From JAJFFW01 sp038534195 (GTDB lineage: Bacteria; Pseudomonadota; Alphaproteobacteria; Caulobacterales; Parvularculaceae), in assembly GCA_038534195.1 (NCBI GenBank), contig JBCAXE010000016.1, positions 9,102 through 73,101 on the forward strand: 64,000 nucleotides of DNA, read 5' to 3'. Position 1 is the first letter of the stretch, and every line of letters starts with the position of its first letter. Below are positions 50,330 through 59,164 of the stretch, in pieces. A program made the position numbers and the translations under genes. The notes beneath the pieces are model-generated. The model did not search any database. It was not told where the DNA came from and saw only the letters and a program-made list of their open reading frames with translations.

Positions 50330-53104
50330 TCAGGAAGCGGGTGCGACTTCGTTCGCGACCGGGTTCGCAGGCGTCGGCGCCCAGGCCTCGACCGATGCGT
50401 CGAGCTCGCTCTTTAGCGGCGCATCAATAATGTTGGCGAGGCCTGCCGCGAGCGACGCCGCTTGCTCATCGCCGTTCTTCGCCGCGAGCGAATACCAATA
50501 ATAGGCCTGCCCGGCGTCTTGAACGCCCTCTGCGCCGTCCGCCCCCGGATGATAAATGGCGCCGAGATTATACTGAGAATCCACGAGCGCGCGGTTGCCG
50601 GCTTGCTCAAAATACTCAACCGCAGCGTTGAGGTCAGCCGCGCCGCCTTCGCCTTGCGCCGTCATGACGCCGACGCGATGCATGGCGAGCACATTGCCGC
50701 CCTCAGCGGCGCGTTCGAACCAGATTCGCGCCTGCGTCTGGTCCTGATCAACGCCTTGGCCGGTTTTGTAGAGCTCGCCGAGCTGCAGTTGCGCCGGCGG
50801 ATGGCCGAGCGCGGCTGACTCTTGCAATTGCTGGATTGCGGCGGCTTCATCTTCCGGCGTTTGCGCAAGCTGCAGCGCTGCAACACCTTGTAGATAGAGA
50901 TCGCGCGGCTGAACCGTGGGCGCTGCAACTGGCGCTTCGGGCACTTCCGCCACTGTTGCATTGTCCACGCTCGCCGGTTGTTGGCTTGCGGCGGGAACGG
51001 GCCGATCGCCTTGCGTCACCGCGATACGCGCGTCGGGTTTGTCGCCTGCGGGCGCCAGGAAGACGTCTTTCACAATGAAGAAGAGGGCGATCACCGCCAG
51101 CAGGATGGAAGCACCGAGTGCGAGCGTTACAGGTTTCGTGGTGACGCCGCTAAACGCTTTCTTGGCGGCGCCGCTCAGGTTCGGATCGTCGCCATCTTCC
51201 GTGTCGTCCTTAAAGTCAGCGACTTCATCGGGCGTTTCCTCGTCGCTTTTTTTTTCGGATGCGTCCGCTTTGGCGCCGCCGGGCAGGCGGTTGCGCAAAC
51301 CTGCGAATGCGTCGCTCAGGCGAGCAGCGAGTGAGCCGTCGTTGGCGTCCTCCTCGTCATCGTCCTGATCGAAATCGATAACGTCAGGCGCTAACGAAGC
51401 GCGCGCTGGTTTCTTGGCCTCCAGCGGCGCCGGCTCTTCCATGCCTGCTGCGGCCTTGGCGGCTTCTTCGCGCTTGCGTTTGATGCGCGCTGCGAGAATG
51501 GCGCGTTGTTTTTTCGTGAGTTTGGGCTTCGGCTTGCCTTCTTCTTCGCTAGCGGCCGCGTCACGCGCCGCCCGGCGCGCGGCCTTCAAGTAATCGTCGG
51601 CGGCGCTCGCGATTGACTCGGGTTTTTCTTCGGCTTGCGCTTCCGCGGGCGAGGGGACGTCCATCTCGTCCTTAAGGTCCGGCGTCGGCGACACATGCGC
51701 TGCTTCGTCGTCGGCTACATCTTCGAGGAAAGATTTTTTTGGATCTTGCTTCTTCGGCGCATCCTCACGCAGGCCGAGCCCTTCAAGTTCCGCCAGGACC
51801 GCGTCCAGATCGGTCGGCGCGTCCGCTGGTTTTTCTTCGGTCTCACCGATCGCGCCATAGGGATTGTCTGCGTCGCTCGGCTCTTCTTCGAAGGCCTGGC
51901 GCACCTCGGCGAGGATGTCCTCGCCTTCGTCCTGTTCGGCGGCGCCCAGCGCGTCATCTTCGTCGAGGTCCACGGTGAAGGCGTCTTTATCCGGCTGGTC
52001 GTCTTCGTCGAGATCAAACGCGGCGAGCGCTTCATCAAGTTCAGCATCGACTTGCGGGGCGGCGAGGGGCGCTTCGTTGAAGAGCGCCGCGGGTTTTTCG
52101 TTTTCCGATTGCTCAAGCCGGGCGACCATGTCGTCGAACGAGCGCTGCAGCGATGAGATGCGTTCATCAGTGCGCTGGGCGACTGCGGCGACCGCGGCTT
52201 CAATCTCGCTGGTGTCGGCGGCTTCGGGCGCATCCATCGTCGAGAATTGCTCGCGCAGTTGGACAATTGTCTCGGAGACTTTGTGCACGCCCTCGGCGCT
52301 GCGTTTTTCTGCGGCGTCGATCTGGCTGGAGAGTTTGACGATAGAGTTTTCGAGCGCCTGTATTTGGTCGCCGCCGCGTTTGATTTCGTCGCCCAGGACG
52401 CGCAGCCGCGCCCCGGTTCTTTCAACGAATTTCGCATCGACGGCGCCGCTGGCGTCCTGATTGAGCTTGGACGCTTCAGAAGCGATGCGCTCGGCGCGCG
52501 AAATCCGGGCGGCGAGACCGTCAACGGCGTTTTTCAGATAATTGATTGCACTCGCCGCTTGCGGATCGCTCTCGGCGCCTTCAAGGCGCGTCGCCATCTG
52601 CTGGAGCTGTTTTTCCTGCGACTCAAGGCGCAACAGCGCTTCCTTGTGGGCCGTATCGAATTGGAGCGCCACTTGGCCGACCGCTTTTTCGAGCGCCTTT
52701 AAGGTGTCGATGCGCTGGCGGTCCTGGGATTTCTCTTCAAGGCGCGTCAGGCGTTCGGCGAGAGCGCTGTTGTTTCCGCCGCCGCCCCCGCTCCGTTCAA
52801 GCCGCTGAACCCGTTCGACGACATTCCCGACATTGCGCACGAGATCATTCAATGCGTCAGCGCTTTTGCCTTCGGCGGTGGCGACGCGCGTGTTCAGCGC
52901 TTCGATCGCCGTAATGACGTCCTTGAGTTTCAGGCCCTCGACCACACCGCCGGAAGTTTGCGGGGCGCCCGCGCTATAAATCATCTGGTTCAACCAGGCG
53001 CCGACCGTCATGCCCTCTTTCTGGGCGGCTTCCTTGGCTGTCTCCCTGGCGTCCCGTTCTATGCCTTTGACGCTCCAGGGTGCGTTTGATTTGGTCGATG
53101 CCAT
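50330..53104 (-). CDS. PodJ-like polarity factor with Sel1 repeats
   Basis: 924-residue polar organelle factor. N-terminal block WSVKGIERDARETAKEAAQK then GMTVGAWLNQMI matches Caulobacter PodJ. Long coiled coils cover about 80-370, an acidic region (Asp/Glu rich) about 370-560, basic stretches, then one membrane helix (VTLALGASILLAVIALFFIV, about 655-675) and a periplasmic part with three or four Sel1-like repeats (for example PPAQLQLGELYKTGQGVDQD). PodJ places proteins at the cell pole and links to the peptidoglycan. Unlike Caulobacter PodJ I see no C-terminal peptidoglycan-binding domain. A CtrA box lies upstream. Confidence 0.85.
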   Translation of the reverse strand: MASTKSNAPWSVKGIERDARETAKEAAQKEGMTVGAWLNQMIYSAGAPQTSGGVVEGLKLKDVITAIEALNTRVATAEGKSADALNDLVRNVGNVVERVQRLERSGGGGGNNSALAERLTRLEEKSQDRQRIDTLKALEKAVGQVALQFDTAHKEALLRLESQEKQLQQMATRLEGAESDPQAASAINYLKNAVDGLAARISRAERIASEASKLNQDASGAVDAKFVERTGARLRVLGDEIKRGGDQIQALENSIVKLSSQIDAAEKRSAEGVHKVSETIVQLREQFSTMDAPEAADTSEIEAAVAAVAQRTDERISSLQRSFDDMVARLEQSENEKPAALFNEAPLAAPQVDAELDEALAAFDLDEDDQPDKDAFTVDLDEDDALGAAEQDEGEDILAEVRQAFEEEPSDADNPYGAIGETEEKPADAPTDLDAVLAELEGLGLREDAPKKQDPKKSFLEDVADDEAAHVSPTPDLKDEMDVPSPAEAQAEEKPESIASAADDYLKAARRAARDAAASEEEGKPKPKLTKKQRAILAARIKRKREEAAKAAAGMEEPAPLEAKKPARASLAPDVIDFDQDDDEEDANDGSLAARLSDAFAGLRNRLPGGAKADASEKKSDEETPDEVADFKDDTEDGDDPNLSGAAKKAFSGVTTKPVTLALGASILLAVIALFFIVKDVFLAPAGDKPDARIAVTQGDRPVPAASQQPASVDNATVAEVPEAPVAAPTVQPRDLYLQGVAALQLAQTPEDEAAAIQQLQESAALGHPPAQLQLGELYKTGQGVDQDQTQARIWFERAAEGGNVLAMHRVGVMTAQGEGGAADLNAAVEYFEQAGNRALVDSQYNLGAIYHPGADGAEGVQDAGQAYYWYSLAAKNGDEQAASLAAGLANIIDAPLKSELDASVEAWAPTPANPVANEVAPAS

Positions 53105-53227
53105 GTGACTCTTTCCACAGGCGGATCGCCTGCGCCCCTTTTCAGGCTCTTTTTAGATCTACGGCGCCCAAAGCGCATTGAACGAGGGGTAAGGTGCTTC
53201 GGCCAACACGCAAAGGGTAAAATGCCT

Positions 53228-53232
53228 GATTC
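53228..53232. promoter_or_regulatory. GANTC (CcrM-type) site in the podJ upstream region
   Basis: GATTC, the CcrM methylation sequence, in the 312-bp region between the podJ-like gene and the acyl-CoA dehydrogenase. A 5-bp match occurs by chance often, so it counts only together with the CtrA box 25 bp away. Confidence 0.35.
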
Positions 53233-53256
53233 TATGGTCACAAAGCGGGATGATGT

Positions 53257-53272
53257 TTAATGTTACGTTAAC
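53257..53272. promoter_or_regulatory. CtrA box between podJ-like gene and acyl-CoA dehydrogenase
   Basis: TTAATGTTACGTTAAC is an exact match to the CtrA consensus TTAA-N7-TTAA(C), the cell-cycle regulator of alphaproteobacteria. It is about 150 bp from both flanking start codons in a 312-bp intergenic region. CtrA is known to act on podJ in Caulobacter. The motif is short, so it is a strong candidate, not proof. The rest of this region holds a GANTC site and the hairpin at 53366-53396. Confidence 0.65.
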
Positions 53273-53365
53273 GAAACCTGGTGCGCGGCGACCGCGACGA
53301 ATTGGTGCTGCATCGCTTGCTTTACGCGCTGCAACAAAGAGCTAGATTGGAGCCGTGTACATAGA

Positions 53366-53396
53366 CCCCGCGCACGGCGTCGACGCCAGCGCGGGG
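53366..53396 (+). other. GC-rich palindromic hairpin in the leader of acyl-CoA dehydrogenase paralog 2
   Basis: Outer arms CCCCGCGC (53366-53373) and GCGCGGGG (53389-53396) with an inner palindrome GGCGTCGACGCC (53376-53387). It ends 20 bp before the ATG and just before GAGG, so it could influence message stability or translation. Confidence 0.45.
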
Positions 53397-53416
53397 CGGA
53401 TTGAGGATCGACCACC

Positions 53417-55213
53417 ATGACGGTTTATAACGCCCCTACGCGCGATATGCAGTTTCTCCTGCATGATGTTCTGCAGATCGGGAAATATTCAAATCTGCCG
53501 GGGTTCGCAGACGCCAGCGAAGATGTGGTGAACGCCATCATTGAGGAGGGCGGCAAGCTCGCGAGCAACGTGCTCCATCCGTTGAACCATGTGGGCGATC
53601 AGGAAGGGTGTGTTCGTAACGACGACGGATCGGTGAAAACGCCGACGGGATTCAAAGAAGCCTACGACCAGTTTCGCGACGGCGGCTGGCAGGGGCTTTC
53701 GTTTGATTCCGATTATGGCGGTCAGGGTCTGCCTTACATTCTATCAGTGGTGATGAATGAGATGGTCTCCGGCGCGAACATGGCGTTCGGGATGTATCCG
53801 GGACTGGCGATGGGCGCGGCCAACGCCCTTCACGCCCACGGCTCAGACGAGCAGAAACAAAAATACCTGCCGAAGATCATCAGCGGCGAGTGGGGCGGCA
53901 CCATGAACCTCACCGAGCCCCATTGCGGGACCGACCTCGGCTTGTTGCGATCGAAGGCTGTCCCGCAAGGCGACGGCAGCTACAAGATTTCGGGTCAGAA
54001 AATCTGGATCTCTGCCGGGGAACACGATCTGACTGACAACATCATCCACCTGGTTCTCGCGCGGATCGAAGGCGCGCCGGAAGGCGTTAAAGGCATCTCG
54101 CTTTTTGTGGTGCCGAAATATCTGGTGAATGACGACGGCTCGCTCGGCGAACGCAATGCGGTCGAGTGCGGCGGCCTTGAGAGCAAGATGGGCATTCACG
54201 GCAACGCCACCTGCGTTATGAACTATGACGACGCGACCGGCTGGCTTGTGGGCGAGGAAAACAAAGGCCTCAAAGCTATGTTCGTGATGATGAATGAAGC
54301 GCGTCTCGGCGTCGCCATTCAAGGGCTCGCGATCTCGGACGTGGCGTATCAAAACGGCGCCGCCTATGCGCAGGACCGTCTGCAGGGGCGTTCGCTGACT
54401 GGGCCGAAAGAACCGGAAAAGCCGGCTGACCCGATCATCGTTCATCCCGACGTGCGCCGCATGCTCCTTGAGCAAAAAGCGACCATTGAGGGCGGGCGCG
54501 CATGGATGTACTGGTCCGCATTGCAGGCCGACCTCCATCATAAATCAGAGGACGAAGCGACGCGCGAAAAAGCAGACGACATCTTGGGGCTGATGACCCC
54601 CGTTCTGAAAGCCTATCTCACCGACCGCGGCTTCTGGCATGCTTCAACGGCGCTGCAGGTGCTGGGCGGGTCCGGATACACGCAGGAATGGGGCATGGAG
54701 CAGTTCGTCCGCGACGCCCGGATCGCCATGATCTACGAAGGCGCCAACGGCATTCAGGCGCTCGATCTCGTGGGCCGGAAGTTGCCGCATAATGGCGGGC
54801 GCGCCATCCAGTCGTTCTTTGCGGAGATCGACGATTTCGTAAAAGACAATAGCGGCGATGAGGCGTTGAAGCCTTATGTGGAAGGCCTCGCAGACGCCAA
54901 AGCCGACCTCGTGGACGCGACCCAGTGGCTGATGCAGAACGCCTTCGCCAACCCCGACAACGCGGGCGCGGCGTCCATGGATTATCTCAACATTCTGGCT
55001 GTCGTCTGCCTCGCCCATGGCTGGGCGCAAATGGCGAAAGTCGCGATCGAGAAGCAGGCCGCAGGCGAGAAGGACGACTTCTTCGCCAATAAGCTCATTA
55101 CCGGAAAATTCTTCCTTGAGCGGATTTTGCCGGACACGAAATCGCATCTGGTGAAATTGAAAACCGGCGCCGAGACAATGATGTCGATGCCAGCGGACGC
55201 GTTTGTCGCGTAA
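53417..55213 (+). CDS. Acyl-CoA dehydrogenase, DmdC-type (paralog 2)
   Basis: 598-residue protein with the same layout as 32889-34667: start YNAPTRDMQFLLHDVLQIGK (the diagnostic DmdC-type N-terminus), MNLTEPHCGTDLGLLRSKAV, and the catalytic Glu in IYEGANGIQALDLVGRKL; extra C-terminal domain of about 130 residues. It stands alone, divergent from the podJ-like gene. Homologs are often annotated as 3-methylmercaptopropionyl-CoA or long-chain acyl-CoA dehydrogenases; no dmd genes are near, so the substrate stays open. Confidence 0.92.
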   Translation: MTVYNAPTRDMQFLLHDVLQIGKYSNLPGFADASEDVVNAIIEEGGKLASNVLHPLNHVGDQEGCVRNDDGSVKTPTGFKEAYDQFRDGGWQGLSFDSDYGGQGLPYILSVVMNEMVSGANMAFGMYPGLAMGAANALHAHGSDEQKQKYLPKIISGEWGGTMNLTEPHCGTDLGLLRSKAVPQGDGSYKISGQKIWISAGEHDLTDNIIHLVLARIEGAPEGVKGISLFVVPKYLVNDDGSLGERNAVECGGLESKMGIHGNATCVMNYDDATGWLVGEENKGLKAMFVMMNEARLGVAIQGLAISDVAYQNGAAYAQDRLQGRSLTGPKEPEKPADPIIVHPDVRRMLLEQKATIEGGRAWMYWSALQADLHHKSEDEATREKADDILGLMTPVLKAYLTDRGFWHASTALQVLGGSGYTQEWGMEQFVRDARIAMIYEGANGIQALDLVGRKLPHNGGRAIQSFFAEIDDFVKDNSGDEALKPYVEGLADAKADLVDATQWLMQNAFANPDNAGAASMDYLNILAVVCLAHGWAQMAKVAIEKQAAGEKDDFFANKLITGKFFLERILPDTKSHLVKLKTGAETMMSMPADAFVA

Positions 55214-55244
55214 AAACGCACTGGCGGTCTGCTTGGGCCGCCAC

Positions 55245-55970
55245 CTACTCTTCGTCATTCAGGGCCGCGGCGACCAGCCCGGCCGGAATGGCGACAAGCC
55301 CGAGACCGATCATCAGGATCACAAAAGTGAATATCTTGCCGCCCGCCGTAATCGGGTAGGTGTCGCCATAGCCAACTGTGGTCAGCGTGGCGACCGCCCA
55401 CCAAAGCGACGCCGGGATTGATGGGAAGGCGTCAGGCTGCGCGTCATTTTCAAAAATGTAGATGCCCGTCGCAGCGATGAAAAAGATGATCGCTGAAATG
55501 TAGAAGAAGACGAGAAAATCATATTTGATTTTCATGAAGGCGCGCGCAAGCCGGCGCAACGCATTGGAATAACGGCCAAGTTTCAAAATCCTCAATAGGC
55601 GCAGCAAACGAAGTGCGCGCAAGGCCGTGGAATTACTCCCGGTCAGGAGCAAGCTCGGAAAGACCGCAGCGAAATCGATAAGACCCCAGAAGCTGAGGAT
55701 ATAATCTTTCTTCGGTTCGGATGCATAAACGCGCAGAGCGTATTCAATGAGAAAGAACGCCAGCGCAAAAACTTCGATGACGCCGAGTAAGGATTTTACG
55801 CCCGAAGATGATGTGGGCACGGTGTTCAGCGTGACCGCGGTCAACGACAATAGGATCATCGCCTGCACAGTCAGATCAAAGGCGCGGCTCAGCCCGCCGG
55901 CCTCGCCGCGTATGACGGCTTTTACGCCGCTGGCGGTTGATTGCGATTTTGTTTTTTGGTCAATCTGCAT
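55245..55970 (-). CDS. Voltage-gated-like potassium/ion channel
   Basis: 241-residue six-helix channel. S4 shows LRALRLLRLLRILKLGRYSN with regularly spaced arginines, the voltage-sensor pattern; the pore helix and filter are WWAVATLTTVGYGDTYP, a K-selective GYG signature; the last helix is IFTFVILMIGLGLVAIPAGL. No cytoplasmic nucleotide domain follows, so gating by voltage alone is likely. Convergent with acyl-CoA dehydrogenase; the upstream 55975-56060 region is unusually AT-rich. Confidence 0.9.
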   Translation of the reverse strand: MQIDQKTKSQSTASGVKAVIRGEAGGLSRAFDLTVQAMILLSLTAVTLNTVPTSSSGVKSLLGVIEVFALAFFLIEYALRVYASEPKKDYILSFWGLIDFAAVFPSLLLTGSNSTALRALRLLRLLRILKLGRYSNALRRLARAFMKIKYDFLVFFYISAIIFFIAATGIYIFENDAQPDAFPSIPASLWWAVATLTTVGYGDTYPITAGGKIFTFVILMIGLGLVAIPAGLVAAALNDEE

Positions 55971-56122
55971 GGTCCGTGCGCGCTTGTCGTATGGCTTAAA
56001 TTCTCTAAATTAAATTAATAATTGGTTTACGAATTAAATTATGGAAACGACTGGCTGCCGGTCTTATTTCGCCACAATTCAATCTTACTTTGTGTGCGTT
56101 GTATCAGGAAAGGAAGGGTCTA

Positions 56123-56314
56123 ATGCCCAAATCAACTTACCAGTTCGAAGTCATTGATCGTTCAGGCAAGCTGGTGCGGCGCACGACGCAAATGTGCGAT
56201 AATATCAGCGCCAGCGAACGGACGCGCAGTTTGCTAAAAGCGACCCCTGGCGCAGCGGTGGTTTACGGCGTTGAAAAACACGGTCACTCAGTTTTTTCAG
56301 CGTACCGCCGCTGA
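56123..56314 (+). CDS. Small hypothetical protein
   Basis: 63 residues, MPKSTYQFEVIDRSGKLVRR then a Ser/Lys-rich centre and KHGHSVFSAYRR at the end. GGAAGGG lies before the ATG; a longer start at 56090 lacks one. Soluble and basic, no domain recognised. Convergent with vsr, 15 bp between stops. Confidence 0.55.
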   Translation: MPKSTYQFEVIDRSGKLVRRTTQMCDNISASERTRSLLKATPGAAVVYGVEKHGHSVFSAYRR

Positions 56315-56329
56315 CGGTTCAATAGCCTA

Positions 56330-56773
56330 TTAATCGGCGGCGGCCGGACCGCCCTTAATGGTGATCGCAGCGGGATCAAAAGATTTGAGCTCGCATTCCC
56401 AAAGTGTGATGACGCGCCAGCCGAGCGCGCGCAGGGCTTCTGAGTTCTTCGCATCGCGCGCCATGTTGCGCGCGATTTTTTTGCGCCAATAGTCCTGGTT
56501 GGTCTTCGGCAGGCGCGCGCCGCGCTTGCACGCGTGTCCGTGCCAGAAACAGCCATGGACGAAAATCACCGCGCGATATTTTGGAAAAACTAGATCCGGT
56601 GAGCCGGGCAACGTTTTGACGTTCAACCGATAACGATACCCAAGTGCGTGGAGCGCTTTCCGGACGATCATCTCGGGCTTTGTGTTTTTCGATTTCACGG
56701 CCCGCATGATTTCAGCGCGTTTTTCTGGCGGGAATACGTCTGTTCTTGCCCTCGTCGACCGCGTGCTGCTCAT
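56330..56773 (-). CDS. vsr: Very short patch repair endonuclease
   Basis: 147-residue Vsr. Conserved start of the fold VFPPEKRAEIMRAVKSKNTK, then LPGSPDLVFPKYRAVIFVHG with the catalytic Asp, CFWHGHACKRGARLPKTNQD, and RVITLWECELK. Vsr nicks beside T:G mismatches that arise when 5-methylcytosine deaminates. It begins 10 bp after the end of the dcm gene on the same strand, the usual dcm-vsr order. The zinc-finger Cys/His residues are present. No mutL/mutS is close by. Confidence 0.92.
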   Translation of the reverse strand: MSSTRSTRARTDVFPPEKRAEIMRAVKSKNTKPEMIVRKALHALGYRYRLNVKTLPGSPDLVFPKYRAVIFVHGCFWHGHACKRGARLPKTNQDYWRKKIARNMARDAKNSEALRALGWRVITLWECELKSFDPAAITIKGGPAAAD

Positions 56774-56783
56774 GGCGGCAGTA

Positions 56784-57923
56784 TCACGCGGCGGCGGCTT
56801 GCTCCGCAAGCGCGGGCGTCAGGATTGTCTCTGCGATCCACCGCACAACGGGCGTAGCGACGCCGTCGCCGCAGAGTTTAAGCGCCGCCGTGGCGCCGTT
56901 CGGAAGGCGATAATTGTCAGGCACGCCCATGAGGCGGGCGGCTTCGCGCGGCGTCAGCAAGCGCGATCGCACGTCGCCGTTTGAAATCGCCAGGATGATT
57001 TGTCTTGACGAGCCGCCGGCAGGGGTGCGCAGGCATCCTGCAATCCCGTCGAAGCGCGCTTCCACGCGCATGGTCTTCTCGCCGTTCTCAACGCGAATGC
57101 GTTTGAAGGCGGCGCCCACATGGTCGCAGCCGTCGCCCCGGCGTTTCTCCAGAGCTGCTCGTTGGCGTGCGCTCATGGCGTTGACGAGGCGCTCGGTCTG
57201 TTCGCGCGTATGCCAACGGTCTGCGCTCTCGTCGAGCAGGTCGGCGAGCGCAATGTTCCGTCCTTGTCGAGGCCGCGCATCAAGCCATCGCCAAGCGGCG
57301 ATGGTCCGCGGCGGCAAACCGTGAACGGCGTCGATCAGCGCTTGCGGCGTCTCATCGCTCGGCGGCGGCGGCGTTTGCGCAAAATCCGCCGTATACGGCA
57401 GGCCGAAGATGAAAACCCGCTTTCGCGATTGCGGCACGAAACGCGCCGCGTCGAGCACAAGCGCGGATACGGCGTAACCCTCATCGGCGAGGGCGACGAT
57501 AATCGACTGGATGTCGCGCCTGTCGTTCGACGTAAGGAGGCCGGTGACGTTTTCCAGAACAATGGTTGTCGGCGCCCGGCCTTCGGCGGCGAGGTCTTTC
57601 ATGAGCGACCAAAAGGCGTGGAAGACGCTGCTGCGCCGGCCAGCGAGGCCCCGACGCTCCCCAGCGAGCGACAAGTCCTGACAAGGAAACGACGACCAGA
57701 CGAGATCAGGTTTCGCGGCGGGAAGGTCGGTTGGAACGAGCGCGGCGACGTCGCCTTCGCAGAAATGTTCAGATCCAAAATTTTCCCGGTAGGCCGCCGC
57801 TTTTTGCGAATCAAAATCATTGGCGAAAAGGCATGACCAAGCCTCTCCAAGCCCCAGACGCGCCATGCCGCCGCCCGCGAAGAACTCAAAATATGTTTTT
57901 TTCGAAATTTTTTTCTTCGTCAT
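56784..57923 (-). CDS. dcm: DNA (cytosine-5)-methyltransferase
   Basis: 379-residue C5 methyltransferase. Motif I FEFFAGGGMARLGLGEA, motif IV SSFPCQDLSLAGERRG with the catalytic PCQ, motif VI VLENVTGLL, motif VIII QSRKRVFIFG and motif X RLMGVPDNYRLP then CGDGVATPVVRW. The target-recognition part lies at about 215-300; it gives no hint of the sequence methylated. The ATG at 57923 removes ten residues of a weakly supported GTG reading. No restriction enzyme gene adjoins, so with vsr it may be a solitary methyltransferase. Confidence 0.9.
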   Translation of the reverse strand: MTKKKISKKTYFEFFAGGGMARLGLGEAWSCLFANDFDSQKAAAYRENFGSEHFCEGDVAALVPTDLPAAKPDLVWSSFPCQDLSLAGERRGLAGRRSSVFHAFWSLMKDLAAEGRAPTTIVLENVTGLLTSNDRRDIQSIIVALADEGYAVSALVLDAARFVPQSRKRVFIFGLPYTADFAQTPPPPSDETPQALIDAVHGLPPRTIAAWRWLDARPRQGRNIALADLLDESADRWHTREQTERLVNAMSARQRAALEKRRGDGCDHVGAAFKRIRVENGEKTMRVEARFDGIAGCLRTPAGGSSRQIILAISNGDVRSRLLTPREAARLMGVPDNYRLPNGATAALKLCGDGVATPVVRWIAETILTPALAEQAAAA

Positions 57924-58140
57924 GACAGCGCCATAATGCCCTCGGCGCGCCACATTTGCGTCATGATCTTCCGCATGCGGTGGAGGCGCGCCTTACACCC
58001 GTCACAATCAGAGCGTTTCCATCCTTTTTCAACTCCGCAGGTTGGGCGGCTCTAGGGGCTGCCCGATTTGACGCGGTCTGGTTCGCCCGGCATTGTAAGC
58101 GTGGGCGCAGGGGGCGTCGCAATTTCGAGGAACAAGCGAC

Positions 58141-59142
58141 ATGCCCTTGATGAAAACAAAAACACGATTGTGGCGTAAAGCGACGGCTGTCGCTTTTTCA
58201 TTATTTGGCGCAGGGCTTTTGCTTTCCGCGCCCGCGTCGGCGCACGCTGACCCGGAAGCGAACGCGGCGCAGTCGCGGATCAGCATTTCTGCGGCTGACG
58301 GCGGTGCGCGGTATGCGGCAAATGTGCAGACCGAACAGCGCAGCGACCGGCGCGGCGAACGGCGTAGTCAACGCGGGGACAGGGGCGCGCAGCGGGGAGA
58401 TCGACGCGCGCAACGTGGCGACCGCCGCGGACAACGGGCGGACAGACGCGGAGATCGCCGCGCCGATCGCCGTCAACAACGGCGATCCGACGGTCAACGA
58501 AATCAACGCCGTCGCGCTGATAACCGCCAGCGCTCTGACAATGCGCGCGCGAACAATCGGCGCGGCGAACAACGCCGTGATGCGAGGCGCGCAGAACGGC
58601 GCGACGCCTACCGCGACGGTCGGCGTGATCAACGCCGTGCGGATCGCAGGGCGGACCGGCGTGATGACGCTTACCGGGACGGCCGCCGCGACCAAAGGCG
58701 CACAGATCGCCGCCGCGCCGACCGCCGGGACGCCTACCGTCAGGGTCGCCGGGATCAGCGCCGCGTGGAGCGCCGTCGCGATTACCGCCGCGACTATCGC
58801 CGCCGGGATTATCGTTACCGCTCATCAGGCGCGTATCGCCATCCGCGGGTTTATGGCGGCCGTCATTACGGCCACGGTCATGGTCCGCGTCGCGGCCACG
58901 GCTATTTCTGCAACGTTCACAACATCTTCCACTATTATCCGGGCTACGATCCGCTCGGTTGGGTGTTCGCGAGCTTCGGATACGACTTGTATCGCGCGTC
59001 CTACATTGGAGATTGCCGCGTGGTTTCGCAGACATTCCGTCGCCGCGGCCGGCGTTTCGAGGAAGTGGCGCTCTTGTGTTACGACCGTTGGGGTTACGGC
59101 TATATCAAGCCAGGCAGCCGACGCGTCTATCGTAGCTGGTAA
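58141..59142 (+). CDS. Arginine/aspartate-rich repeat exported protein
   Basis: 333 residues. Signal peptide ending at SASAHA (about 37). Residues about 65-225 are made almost wholly of Arg, Asp, Gln and Gly in units like GDRRAQRGDRRGQRADRRGD and the longer AYRDGRRDQRRADRR, giving a very high positive charge. The C-terminal 105 residues are conserved-looking and aromatic: GYFCNVHNIFHYYPGYDPLG, WVFASFGYDLYRASY and VALLCYDRWGYGYI, with four Cys. GAGGAA precedes the ATG. The basic repeat could bind polyanions such as LPS, DNA or teichoic-like polymers; this is inference. Followed by a hairpin. Confidence 0.75.
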   Translation: MPLMKTKTRLWRKATAVAFSLFGAGLLLSAPASAHADPEANAAQSRISISAADGGARYAANVQTEQRSDRRGERRSQRGDRGAQRGDRRAQRGDRRGQRADRRGDRRADRRQQRRSDGQRNQRRRADNRQRSDNARANNRRGEQRRDARRAERRDAYRDGRRDQRRADRRADRRDDAYRDGRRDQRRTDRRRADRRDAYRQGRRDQRRVERRRDYRRDYRRRDYRYRSSGAYRHPRVYGGRHYGHGHGPRRGHGYFCNVHNIFHYYPGYDPLGWVFASFGYDLYRASYIGDCRVVSQTFRRRGRRFEEVALLCYDRWGYGYIKPGSRRVYRSW

Positions 59143-59164
59143 GCTTTCAAATCCTGAAGCAAAA

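Noticed and set aside
55221..55242. TGGCGG...CCGCCA repeat between acyl-CoA dehydrogenase 2 and the channel gene
   Set aside because: 6-bp arms, 10-nt loop and no T-run; not convincing as a terminator.
58340..58800. Regular repeats that at first glance look like a CRISPR array
   Set aside because: The units are codon repeats of an arginine-rich protein, of variable length, without unique spacers.
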